Positions 16,406 through 24,900 of a DNA stretch of 34,669 bases are shown here, one piece after another. A program made the position numbers and the translations under genes. The stretch's first letter is position 1, and each line of letters opens with the position of its first letter. This DNA is from Prevotellamassilia sp. (GTDB taxonomy: Bacteria; Bacteroidota; Bacteroidia; Bacteroidales; Bacteroidaceae): the NCBI GenBank assembly GCA_009775705.1, contig VSQE01000016.1, positions 1 through 34,669 on the forward strand. Reading direction: 5' to 3'. The notes below the pieces were generated by a model. That model saw nothing but the letters and a program-made list of their open reading frames with translations. It searched no databases and was not told the origin of the DNA.

Positions 16406-17566
16406 TCAGTCCATGCGGTCGCGGTAGTCTTCGTAGTGGAACTCCCGGAGCACTGTCGTGCGGCCGTCCGTGCGGAGCAGGACGATGGAGGGATGGTGGA
16501 TGCCGTTGAACATCGTGGTCTTCACGGTGGTGTAGTGAATCATGTCCTCAAAGGTTACGACGTCGCCTGTGGTGAGCGGAGCAGGGAAGCGCCAGTAGCC
16601 CATATAGTCGCCCGAGAGACATGAGTTGCCGCCGAGCCGGTAGACGCAGGGATCTGTCTCTTGTTCTGTGGCAGCCTCGCCGGCCAGTGTCTCGGCCCCG
16701 CGTACGGCGGGATGGTAGGGCATTTCCAGACAGTCAGGCATGTGACAGGTGAAACTTACGTTCAGGATGGCGGTCTTGATGCCGTGGTTCTCCACAATGT
16801 CCGTCACCTGTGCCACGAGCGGTCCTGTCTGCCAGGCAAAGGCCGATCCCGGTTCGAGGATGACGTGCAGGTTGGGATGTTTGCGGCGAAGGTCCTGAAG
16901 CACGCTGACAAGATGCTCCGTATCGTAGTCGGCACGGGTCACGAGATGCCCGCCGCCGAGGTTCAGCCATTTGAGCCGGTCGAGCCAGGGGCCGAATTTA
17001 CTTTCGATGTGTCCGAGGGTGCGTTCCAGTGCGTAGCTGTCGCTTTCGCAGTGGCAGTGGCAGTGGAACCCTTCTATTCCTTCGGGCAGTTGCTGCGGAA
17101 GGTCGGAGGCCATTACGCCGAAGCGCGATCCGGGAGCGCAGGGGTCGTAGAGAGCCGTCTCTATCTCACTGTGTTCGGGGTTGATGCGCAGCCCGCACGA
17201 GACACCGGCGGCCCGGGCCTGCGGGGCGAAGCGGGCGGCTTGAGTCAGGGAGTTGAAGGTGATGTGGCTGGAGCAACGCACAATTTCGCCGAATGTCCGT
17301 TCTTCGTAGGCTGGTGAATAGGTGTGCGCTTTCGATCCGAATTCCTCGTAAGCCAGTCGTGCCTCGTAGGGAGACGAGGCTGTGGTGTGGCTTATGTATT
17401 CCCGGAACACGGGAAAGGTCTTCCAGAGCGCAAAGGCCTTGAAGGCGAGAATGAACTCTACATCGGCACGGCGGGCGAGGTTGCTGATGAGGGCGAGGTT
17501 GCGGCGTAGTTTTTCTTCTTCTATTATATAATAAGGTGTGGGCAGCGGTGCCCGGAGGTTGTCCAT
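16406..17566 (-). CDS. nspC: Carboxynorspermidine/carboxyspermidine decarboxylase
   Basis: This 386-residue PLP enzyme of the alanine racemase-fold decarboxylase group catalyses the last step of the alternative spermidine/norspermidine route. In gut Bacteroidales the product is normally spermidine, made from carboxyspermidine. The PLP lysine is K43 in FILAFKAFALWK. Other conserved segments are LNLGGGHLVTRADYD, ILEPGSAFAWQTG and GGNSCLSGDYMGYW. The length is normal. The partner carboxyspermidine dehydrogenase gene is not in this window. The gene lies 120 bases downstream of galE, separated by a probable terminator, with the DUF6078-like gene close behind. Confidence 0.92.
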   Translation of the reverse strand: MDNLRAPLPTPYYIIEEEKLRRNLALISNLARRADVEFILAFKAFALWKTFPVFREYISHTTASSPYEARLAYEEFGSKAHTYSPAYEERTFGEIVRCSSHITFNSLTQAARFAPQARAAGVSCGLRINPEHSEIETALYDPCAPGSRFGVMASDLPQQLPEGIEGFHCHCHCESDSYALERTLGHIESKFGPWLDRLKWLNLGGGHLVTRADYDTEHLVSVLQDLRRKHPNLHVILEPGSAFAWQTGPLVAQVTDIVENHGIKTAILNVSFTCHMPDCLEMPYHPAVRGAETLAGEAATEQETDPCVYRLGGNSCLSGDYMGYWRFPAPLTTGDVVTFEDMIHYTTVKTTMFNGIHHPSIVLLRTDGRTTVLREFHYEDYRDRMD

Positions 17567-17601
17567 TGTCTTGTCTTCGTTGGTTGTGGTGTATACGGAA
17601 A

Positions 17602-17657
17602 GGAGCGGAAAGTCGGTGTCCGGCCGTCGTGGCGAGGGGACGCGGGCTTTCCGCTCC
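17602..17657 (-). terminator. Probable terminator after galE
   Basis: GGAGCGGAAAG (17602-17612) and CTTTCCGCTCC (17647-17657) are an exact 11-bp inverted repeat with a 34-nt GC-rich loop. On the minus strand the stem is followed by TTTCC. It lies 29 bases after the galE stop and upstream of nspC. The long loop makes the call moderate. Confidence 0.5.
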
Positions 17658-17686
17658 TGCGCGGATGCTATGGTTGTTGTCTGTTG

Positions 17687-18727
17687 TTACATGATACCCT
17701 TCTCGCGCAGTACCTTCTGCCAGTTCCAGGCGGAGGAGAGGGCTTCTTCAAGGGTGTGGACAGCTTTCCAGCCGAGTACTTTATTGGCTTTGTCCACGTT
17801 GCCCCATACTTTCTCTATGTCGCCTGCGCGGCGGGCCACAACTTTGTAGTTGAGTTTCACGCCCGTGCATTTCTCGAAGGTGTTGATCAGTTCGAACACG
17901 CTCACACCGTTGCCGGTACCTACGTTGTAGATTTCTACCGGTTCGGCATTCTTGCCGTCGAGGATGCGCGCCATGGCTGCCACGTGGGCTTTTGCCAGGT
18001 CGAGCACGTAGATGAAGTCGCGGATGCAGGATCCGTCGGGGGTGTCATAATCGTCACCGAAGACGCTCAGACACTCGCGGATACCCATAGCCGTCTGGGT
18101 GAGATAGGGGATCAGGTTGGCGGGAACACCGTTGGGCATTTCGCCGATGATGCCGCTGGGGTGGGAACCGATGGGGTTGAAGTAGCGCAACAGAATGGCG
18201 GAGATAGGGGCACCGCTCTTCACGTAGTCCTGAACGATTTCCTCGTTGATCTGTTTCGTATTGCCATAAGGACTCTCTGCCTTCTTGATGGGAGCCTCTT
18301 CCGTAACAGGCAGGTTCTCGGGGTCGGGCTGGCCGTAGACGGTACAGCTGCTGGAGAAGATGATGCCTTTTACATCGTATTTGGGCATGAGTTTGAGCAG
18401 GTTGATAAGGCTTACGAGATTGTTCTCGTAGTACTTCAACGGCTGCTCCACGCTTTCGCCTACGGCTTTGGAGGCTGCGAAATGGATGATGCCGCTGATT
18501 TCGGGATATTTCTGGAACACACTTTCCAGTTTGGGCAGGTCGCAGCAGTCCACTTCTTCAAAGGCGGGACGGATGCCTGTGATTTTCTCTATGCCGTCGA
18601 CTACGTCAGCTTTGGAATTGCTGAGGTTGTCAATAATCACTACGTCATAGCCTGCGTTTTGCAGTTCGACGGTGGTGTGCGATCCGATGAAGCCGGTACC
18701 GCCGGTAACCAAGATTGTCTTTTTCAT
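17687..18727 (-). CDS. galE: UDP-glucose 4-epimerase
   Basis: This 346-residue short-chain dehydrogenase/reductase interconverts UDP-glucose and UDP-galactose, and in some family members the N-acetylated forms. The NAD-binding motif GGTGFIGSH is at residues 9-17, the serine-rich SSSCTVYG at 125-132 and the catalytic pair Y154/K158 in SPYGNTK. The length matches bacterial GalE. It feeds galactose into central metabolism or supplies UDP-galactose for envelope glycans. The GH89 gene lies 111 bases upstream on the same strand, but galE has its own -7-type promoter box, so it is probably transcribed separately. Confidence 0.94.
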   Translation of the reverse strand: MKKTILVTGGTGFIGSHTTVELQNAGYDVVIIDNLSNSKADVVDGIEKITGIRPAFEEVDCCDLPKLESVFQKYPEISGIIHFAASKAVGESVEQPLKYYENNLVSLINLLKLMPKYDVKGIIFSSSCTVYGQPDPENLPVTEEAPIKKAESPYGNTKQINEEIVQDYVKSGAPISAILLRYFNPIGSHPSGIIGEMPNGVPANLIPYLTQTAMGIRECLSVFGDDYDTPDGSCIRDFIYVLDLAKAHVAAMARILDGKNAEPVEIYNVGTGNGVSVFELINTFEKCTGVKLNYKVVARRAGDIEKVWGNVDKANKVLGWKAVHTLEEALSSAWNWQKVLREKGIM

Positions 18728-18767
18728 GAGGTTGAATTTAAAAAGTCGGAATATTTATGTATGTATG

Positions 18768-18775
18768 CAAAAGTA
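18768..18775 (-). promoter_or_regulatory. Putative -7 box for galE
   Basis: The minus strand reads TACTTTTG, a TAnnTTTG match, 41 bases upstream of the galE start. There is no clear -33 TTTG at the usual distance. Confidence 0.4.
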
Positions 18776-18838
18776 GTAAATATTTTGCTTATGTGGCATC
18801 CGTGTCTCCCTTTTTATGGGAAAAAGATGCGGACGGGC

Positions 18839-21391
18839 TTATTGTCCCAGTATGAGAACCCTTCCATAGGAATCGCAGGTCCCGTCGCTGCGTACTTTTG
18901 CACGGATGTGACAGGAATTGTTGGCCGGCGCATGGAGGGATTTCCGGAACAGGTAGGCATTGTTCCTGTTGACGAGGCCTGTTTCGCCGGGATGTCTCTC
19001 CCGTGCGATGACTTGTCCGTCGGCTTCGACCGATACTTCTTCTATTTCCAGTTTGTTGGCTCCCCTTGTGTATTGGAATACCACGCCTCGTAGCGTCCGG
19101 AGTTTTGAGGCGGGAAGGGTCCACGAAATTTCCTGCCATTCTGTTTTTAGACCGGCCGGCGTCCATTGTCCCAGTTCTTTACCTTCGGTCTCGGTCAGCA
19201 GGGCCGGGGTGATGCGGGAGGCGCGTTGCAGCCATGTGCGGCAGGCTTCCATCGGGTCTTCATAAGGGCGTGCGGGAGATATGTCTTTCCGTTTTTCTAC
19301 CCAGTCTCTTTCCCATGCGGCAAAGTTGAAGGGAGTTCCTGTCCGTCGGCTCTCGAAATAGTGCTTCCAGCGTGGCATGTAATAGTCGCGGATTAGGCCT
19401 GACCAGATTCGTGCCGAGTAGTCGTCGACAGGCGGCCCCCAAATGGTGACGATACGTCTCGCGTTGCGTTCGTAATAGTCGGCGAGGACGGAAGTCTGTC
19501 CTTGCCGGCGGGCAAAGTCCAGCCATCGGTCCAGCCTGAGAACCGGGTGCGATGCCAGCAGGCGGTCGGTTGCTTCAGCCAGGCACAGGAATTCTTCTTC
19601 TAACTGACGGGTCTGTGCAGTATCGCCGGCCAGAAAGGTCTGTGCGGCTGCCTGGACAAGTATTTCCATCTTCCCGCCCAGGTAGTGGGCGGTCATTTCC
19701 AACATATCGGCGCGGAATAGCGGGGAACGGTTGAGGTCGGGTATCGCCTTGGCCAGATGCTCTATGCCTTTGTAGAAGGATTCGTCTGCCCGTATGGACC
19801 CTTTGCTGATCCGCCCCGGCCGGAACTGCCAGTTGTATCGGGGGTGGTCTGTGAAGGATCCGTAGACGGACTTCCGCAGGTTGTTCCAGAAAGCAGAGAG
19901 GTTGTCGGTTGTCTTTCCGTAGCGGCAGGTATTGTAGTTTTCCAGCCATTTGTCAAGGTCTATGGGAGCGGAGGTCCATCCGCCGTCTGTCACCAGTTCG
20001 TAGATGATTTCGTTGTTTTCGATGCCTTCGGGAGCCATGCCGTAGCCCGTGAGTTTTCCGTGGTTGGGAGAGTGTAGGGCCTCAATGCGTCCGTTGGCAT
20101 AGAATTCCAATACGCCGGTAAGACCGGTTTTACCTCCCATGTTGGGAATGACGCTGTAGACCCACGGCTTGTTGAAATATCCGCGATAGAAGTCCCAGTT
20201 CGTTTGGCTGTGCCAGAAATGCTTGTTATAGTCAACGGCCAGGTCAAGCAGTAACATACGGTCATCGGGTACGCGGCTCACCAGCGCTTTCAGGGTTTCA
20301 TAGTCCCAGATGTCTCGTTGGAAACCGAACATCCAGCCCTGCATGACCCACGTGGCCTTCGGGTTGCCGGCCCGTATGGAACTGTACACCGCTTCTCCGT
20401 AGTCGGCCATCATGCGGTACCGCTCGGGCGATCCTTTGGGCGGAAATGGAATTTCCATCTCATTGAAGCTGTCAACAATGTAATAGTCGTTGCTTCCGAA
20501 CTCTTTTTCCCATTCGTTGATGAACAACTGTCCGATGCGTCGGAACAGCGGATGGTCGGGCATGAGCATCCAGTTGTGGAAGGAACCTGCCCAGGAGGTT
20601 TCCACGATGTTGATGTCGGGATAGAGACGTTTCAGGGCTTGCGGAACGAAACCTGCGAATCCGGGACATATCGGTTTCATGCCAAGCGCTTTCATCCGGC
20701 GCAGAATGCGGTGCTGGAGGGCGATTTGCTTTTTGTGCCAGGAGGCGGGTAATGGCCCGTCAATGCCGCTGATGTTTCCCATGCGCATCCATGGAAAATG
20801 CGCGGGTCCGACAAAATAGGCACTGATCTCTTCATCAGTCAATCCTAATTTTTTCCAGACACGTGCCGATATGGCTTCGTTTGCCACAAGGGCCAGCGGC
20901 ATGTCGATGCCGTGCAAGGCCATCCAGTCTATTTCGCGCTCCCAGCGTTCCCAGTCCCAATAGGGCATGGAGTAACCATATGTCACAACGTTGAGATAGT
21001 AATGGTGCAAGTAAGGGGAGCAGGCCTGTACCGGAGGACTGTCCGGTAGCTGGTCGGGCAATTCGCAACGGTTTCCAGTCCACGACGCTATGCCGGCCTT
21101 GTTGGCTTTCAGGTAGTCGTAGAAGGCTCGGCACAAGGCCACTCCGCTGCTTCCGCGCAGGGAGAGACGCCCGTTTTCTGCCGAATATTCGTAGCGGTCG
21201 AAGCCGTTGTCCTTTCCAAAGGAAAGCGATAAGGTCATGGGGATTTTCTTGCCGGAAAAACGTTCGATGACACTTTGGGCCTCTTTGATGTCATGCCCGT
21301 ACAGGTGTTGACCTGTGAGAAGTGCCATGAAAAGAATTAAAATGTTGATCTGTAGATGCTTCTGTAATTGGGATGGTTTTCGGAAGGTCAT
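18839..21391 (-). CDS. Alpha-N-acetylglucosaminidase, GH89 family
   Basis: This 850-residue secreted glycosidase is related to human NAGLU. It removes terminal alpha-linked GlcNAc from glycans such as heparan sulfate fragments or mucin-type chains. A signal peptide ends near residue 32 (INILILFMALLTG). A small N-terminal alpha/beta domain follows, then the catalytic barrel. By homology the acid/base is E311 in DSFNEME and the nucleophile E455 in APEGIENN; the segment SMPYWDWERW is also conserved. An alpha-helical C-terminal domain runs to about 700 and the last about 110 residues look like an extra beta-sandwich, possibly carbohydrate-binding. The enzyme probably acts in the periplasm or at the surface. 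There is no SusC/SusD pair or regulator adjacent, so it is not in a classical polysaccharide utilisation locus here. Confidence 0.92.
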   Translation of the reverse strand: MTFRKPSQLQKHLQINILILFMALLTGQHLYGHDIKEAQSVIERFSGKKIPMTLSLSFGKDNGFDRYEYSAENGRLSLRGSSGVALCRAFYDYLKANKAGIASWTGNRCELPDQLPDSPPVQACSPYLHHYYLNVVTYGYSMPYWDWERWEREIDWMALHGIDMPLALVANEAISARVWKKLGLTDEEISAYFVGPAHFPWMRMGNISGIDGPLPASWHKKQIALQHRILRRMKALGMKPICPGFAGFVPQALKRLYPDINIVETSWAGSFHNWMLMPDHPLFRRIGQLFINEWEKEFGSNDYYIVDSFNEMEIPFPPKGSPERYRMMADYGEAVYSSIRAGNPKATWVMQGWMFGFQRDIWDYETLKALVSRVPDDRMLLLDLAVDYNKHFWHSQTNWDFYRGYFNKPWVYSVIPNMGGKTGLTGVLEFYANGRIEALHSPNHGKLTGYGMAPEGIENNEIIYELVTDGGWTSAPIDLDKWLENYNTCRYGKTTDNLSAFWNNLRKSVYGSFTDHPRYNWQFRPGRISKGSIRADESFYKGIEHLAKAIPDLNRSPLFRADMLEMTAHYLGGKMEILVQAAAQTFLAGDTAQTRQLEEEFLCLAEATDRLLASHPVLRLDRWLDFARRQGQTSVLADYYERNARRIVTIWGPPVDDYSARIWSGLIRDYYMPRWKHYFESRRTGTPFNFAAWERDWVEKRKDISPARPYEDPMEACRTWLQRASRITPALLTETEGKELGQWTPAGLKTEWQEISWTLPASKLRTLRGVVFQYTRGANKLEIEEVSVEADGQVIARERHPGETGLVNRNNAYLFRKSLHAPANNSCHIRAKVRSDGTCDSYGRVLILGQ

Positions 21392-21427
21392 TATTGAAGT
21401 AGATTTATAAGGTTATTTGATGATGTG

Positions 21428-21435
21428 CAAATGTA
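21428..21435 (-). promoter_or_regulatory. Putative -7 box for the GH89 gene
   Basis: The minus strand reads TACATTTG, a TAnnTTTG match, 37 bases upstream of the GH89 start codon. No convincing -33 TTTG was found. Confidence 0.4.
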
Positions 21436-21584
21436 CGAAATTTTTTCCATTGTGCGGTTACGGATAGACATTCCGGATGGAACGTAGGCGGAGGATGTAA
21501 CGAAGTGGCGCAACGGACAACGAATGGTCAGAGGCATTTATATAATCTGTTGTGGGACAAAACAGAAGTAAGATCTCGAAAAAA

Positions 21585-21615
21585 TTGGCTACTTCTGAAT
21601 AAGTTCTTATTTTTG
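21585..21615 (+). promoter_or_regulatory. Putative fbp promoter
   Basis: TTGG (21585-21588, one base off TTTG) is followed after 19 bases by TATTTTTG (21608-21615), a full -7 match, 27 bases before the fbp start. An inverted repeat, CAGAAGTA (21563-21570) and TACTTCTG (21590-21597), flanks the -33 box and could be an operator. Confidence 0.55.
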
Positions 21616-21641
21616 TACCAAACTAAAACAGCCATACCAAA

Positions 21642-23630
21642 ATGACTAAACCCAAGATATCTCTGAAGAGTGTCAGGGAAGATGTGCGCTATCTGCGTCT
21701 GTTGGGGCGTGATTTCCCTACAGTGTCGAGCGTCACGACCGAAATAATCAATCTGGAAGCCATCCTGCATCTGCCCAAGCCGACCGAACATTTTTTGGCA
21801 GATCTGCACGGTGAGAACGAGGCGTTCCGGCATGTCCTGCGCAATGCCTCGGGAAATATCAAGAGGAAAGTGAACGAACTGTTCGGCAATACGCTGCGCG
21901 AACAGGAGAAGAAGGACCTTTGTACGTTGATCTATTATCCCGAGCAGAAACTGGAGCTGGTACGACAGCACGACCGGAACTTGTCGGATTATTACCAGAC
22001 TACGCTGAACCAGTTGATTACGGTGTGCCGCAGCGTTTCTTCCAAATATACGCGTTCGAAGGTGCGCAAAAGCCTGCCCGAGGAGTTTGCCTATATTATC
22101 GAAGAACTGCTGCACGAATCTTCGGATGACCGTAACAAGCAGGCCTATTTCAATGTCATTATCCAGACGATCATCGGGACGAAGCGGGCGGATCATTTTA
22201 TCGTGGCCTTGTGTTACCTGATCCAGCGTCTGGCCATTGACCGGCTGCATATCCTGGGCGATATTTACGACCGGGGGCCGGGAGCACATCTTATAATGGA
22301 CACACTTTGCAATTACCATAACTGGGACTTGCAATGGGGCAACCATGACATTCTGTGGATGGGGGCGGCTGCCGGAAATCCGTGTTGTATTGCCAGCGTA
22401 CTGCGCCTTTCGCTCCGGTATGCCAACACCCAGACGCTGGAGGAAGGGTACGCCATCAACATGGTGCCTCTTGCGACGTTTGCCATGGAGACGTATGCGG
22501 AGGATCCGTGTGTCGTGTTCGAACCTAAGACTGACCCGGACACCGAAGAGCCGGACCAGAAAACATGTCGTCTTATCGCACAGATGCACAAGGCCATCGC
22601 TATTATACAGATGAAGTTGGAGGGCGTGCTTTATGCGGCTCATCCGGAATGGAACATGCAGGACAGGAGATTGCTGGATTTCGTGGATATGGAGCGTGGA
22701 ACGGTGGTGCTGGAGGGAGAGACGTATGAGCTGACCGATAAAAGGTTTCCTACCGTTGATCCGGATGATCCCTATCGTCTTACGCCGGAGGAAAACGACC
22801 TGATGGAGAAACTGAGACGATCCTTCCAGATCAGCGAACGCTTGCAGACCCATGTGGCGGAGATGCTTCAGCACGGCGGTATGTTCGGAGTGTATAATTC
22901 CAATTTGCTTTTCCACGCCTCAGTGCCTTTGAACGAGGACGGCTCTTTGCGCGAGGTGCAGATAGGCGATGCCGTAGTGAAGGGAAAGGAGTTGATGCAG
23001 CGCGTGGAACAGATGGTGCGTACAGCTTTCGATGATGCTGCGGATGAGGAGGAACGCAGCATGGCCTGCGATTATTTCTGGTATCTCTGGTGCGGTCCGG
23101 ATTCGCCTTTGTTTGACAAGTCCAAGATGTCTACGTTTGAACGTTACTTCATTGAGGACAAGGAAACACATCATGAGGAAAAGGGCTGGTATTACAAGTT
23201 GCGCGATTCGGCAGATGTATGTGACCGGCTGATGGATAATTTCGGTGTGACGGGTCAGCATCGGCATATCATCAACGGCCATGTTCCCGTAAGAGCGGGT
23301 AAAGGAGAGAATCCCATTAAGGCCGAAGGAAAACTGATGGTGATAGACGGAGGATTTGCAAAGGCCTATCACGACACAACGGGCATAGCGGGTTATACGT
23401 TGGTTTATCACAGCCGCGGATTCCAACTGGTACAGCATGCTCCCTTCACTTCAACGGAAGAGGCTATTCTCAACGGAACAGACATCCGCAGCACGACACA
23501 GATTGTGGAAATGATGGGACAGCGGGAGATGGTGAGCGATACGGACATGGGACGGAAACTGCGGGAGCAGATTGCCGATTTGGAGAAACTCCTGACGGCA
23601 TACAGGAAAGGATTTATCAAGGAAAGATGA
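21642..23630 (+). CDS. fbp: Fructose-1,6-bisphosphatase class III
   Basis: This 662-residue enzyme hydrolyses fructose 1,6-bisphosphate to fructose 6-phosphate for gluconeogenesis. The class III identity rests on length and on metallophosphoesterase motifs: DLH at residues 54-56, GDIYDRGP at 206-213 and GNHD at 233-236. A C-terminal NGHVPVR segment, then KLMVIDGGFAKAYHDTTGIAGYTL, matches the family. Class III enzymes are found in Firmicutes and Bacteroidetes and are unrelated to the E. coli enzyme. The gene begins the long plus-strand run and has a recognisable promoter. sdaA follows after 52 bases. Confidence 0.95.
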   Translation: MTKPKISLKSVREDVRYLRLLGRDFPTVSSVTTEIINLEAILHLPKPTEHFLADLHGENEAFRHVLRNASGNIKRKVNELFGNTLREQEKKDLCTLIYYPEQKLELVRQHDRNLSDYYQTTLNQLITVCRSVSSKYTRSKVRKSLPEEFAYIIEELLHESSDDRNKQAYFNVIIQTIIGTKRADHFIVALCYLIQRLAIDRLHILGDIYDRGPGAHLIMDTLCNYHNWDLQWGNHDILWMGAAAGNPCCIASVLRLSLRYANTQTLEEGYAINMVPLATFAMETYAEDPCVVFEPKTDPDTEEPDQKTCRLIAQMHKAIAIIQMKLEGVLYAAHPEWNMQDRRLLDFVDMERGTVVLEGETYELTDKRFPTVDPDDPYRLTPEENDLMEKLRRSFQISERLQTHVAEMLQHGGMFGVYNSNLLFHASVPLNEDGSLREVQIGDAVVKGKELMQRVEQMVRTAFDDAADEEERSMACDYFWYLWCGPDSPLFDKSKMSTFERYFIEDKETHHEEKGWYYKLRDSADVCDRLMDNFGVTGQHRHIINGHVPVRAGKGENPIKAEGKLMVIDGGFAKAYHDTTGIAGYTLVYHSRGFQLVQHAPFTSTEEAILNGTDIRSTTQIVEMMGQREMVSDTDMGRKLREQIADLEKLLTAYRKGFIKER

Positions 23631-23682
23631 AGGGCGGAACCCTTCCTCATAGGTTTTCCGAAAAATGAAAAACATATAGATT

Positions 23683-24900
23683 ATGAAAAGTCTGAAAGAA
23701 CTATTTAGAATAGGGCATGGCCCGTCGAGCAGTCATACAATGGGTCCCCGCAGCGCGGCGGAAAAATATCTGGAACGTCATCCCGACGCTTCAGTCTTTC
23801 GGGTGACACTGTACGGCAGTCTTGCCGCAACGGGTAAGGGACACCTTACAGACAGGGCCATTTATCAGGTACTGGGTGAGGAGAGAACGGAGATTATATG
23901 GCATCCCGAAACGATCCTGGACTTTCATCCCAATGGAATGAAGTTTGAGGTGGTGGATGAATTCGGTATGCTGCTGGATCCCTGGACGGTATTCAGTGTG
24001 GGAGGCGGAGCTTTGGTCGAAGACGGCGTCAATCAGTTGGAGACACCGGAAGTATATGAACTGGATCATTTGCTCGACATCAAGGACTGGTGCGAAGAGC
24101 GCGGACAATCTTATTGGGAGTATGTGAACTATTGCGAAGGTCCTGAAATATGGGACTATCTGGCCGAGGTGTGGCAAGTGATGCGTGAATCCGTAGAGCG
24201 GGGCCTTGAACATGAGGGTGTCTTGCCGGGAGGACTGAATTTGCGTCGCAAAGCTCCCCACTATTATATCAAGGCCATGGGATACGGCAGCAATCTCCAG
24301 ACGCGCGGACTGGTCTTTTCGTATGCCCTGGCCGTGACCGAGGAGAATGCTTCGGGAGGCCGCATTGTTACAGCTCCTACTTGTGGCTCGTGTGGAGTGG
24401 TCCCGGCTGTGCTTTACCATATAGCCAAGAGCCGCAAGTTCACGGACAAGCGGGTTCTGCATGCGTTGGCTACGGCTGGTCTTGTGGGCAATATTGCCAA
24501 GACACGAGCCTCTATATCTGGGGCGGAGGCCGGATGTCAGGCCGAGGTGGGTGTGGCATGTGCGATGGCTGCCGCAGCGGCCAACTATATATTCGGCGGA
24601 AGCCTGGCCGCAACCGAGTATGCGGCTGAAATGGGGTTGGAACATCATTTCGGGATGACTTGTGACCCCGTTTGCGGGCTTGTGCAGATTCCCTGTATAG
24701 AGCGTAACGCCCATGCCGCAGCCCGCGCGTTGGATGCCAATCTCTATGCAACGTATGCAGAGGGCATTCACCGCATTTCGTACGACAAGGCGGTGGAAGT
24801 CATGAAACAGACGGGACATGACTTGCCGTCTCTTTATCGTGAGACCAGTGAGGGCGGACTGGCAAAGGAATATGAAAAAAAGGAAAGACGGAGAGCATGA
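23683..24900 (+). CDS. sdaA: L-serine ammonia-lyase, iron-sulfur dependent
   Basis: This 405-residue single-chain L-serine dehydratase converts serine to pyruvate and ammonia using a 4Fe-4S cluster. The N-terminal regulatory-type domain contains GPSSSHTMGP (residues 13-22). The catalytic domain has APTCGSCGVVPA. Cysteines C285, C327 and C338 have the 42- and 11-residue spacings I recall for the cluster ligands of the family. Length is a little shorter than the E. coli enzyme (about 454). The stop codon overlaps the start of the helicase gene by four bases (ATGA), so the two are translationally coupled. Confidence 0.93.
   Translation: MKSLKELFRIGHGPSSSHTMGPRSAAEKYLERHPDASVFRVTLYGSLAATGKGHLTDRAIYQVLGEERTEIIWHPETILDFHPNGMKFEVVDEFGMLLDPWTVFSVGGGALVEDGVNQLETPEVYELDHLLDIKDWCEERGQSYWEYVNYCEGPEIWDYLAEVWQVMRESVERGLEHEGVLPGGLNLRRKAPHYYIKAMGYGSNLQTRGLVFSYALAVTEENASGGRIVTAPTCGSCGVVPAVLYHIAKSRKFTDKRVLHALATAGLVGNIAKTRASISGAEAGCQAEVGVACAMAAAAANYIFGGSLAATEYAAEMGLEHHFGMTCDPVCGLVQIPCIERNAHAAARALDANLYATYAEGIHRISYDKAVEVMKQTGHDLPSLYRETSEGGLAKEYEKKERRRA

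Noticed and set aside
17684..19093. 469-residue plus-strand frame
   Set aside because: It is the antisense of galE and the end of the GH89 gene, with no recognisable domain.
21528..22916. 462-residue minus-strand frame
   Set aside because: It mirrors the class III fbp gene, which carries all metallophosphatase motifs on the plus strand.
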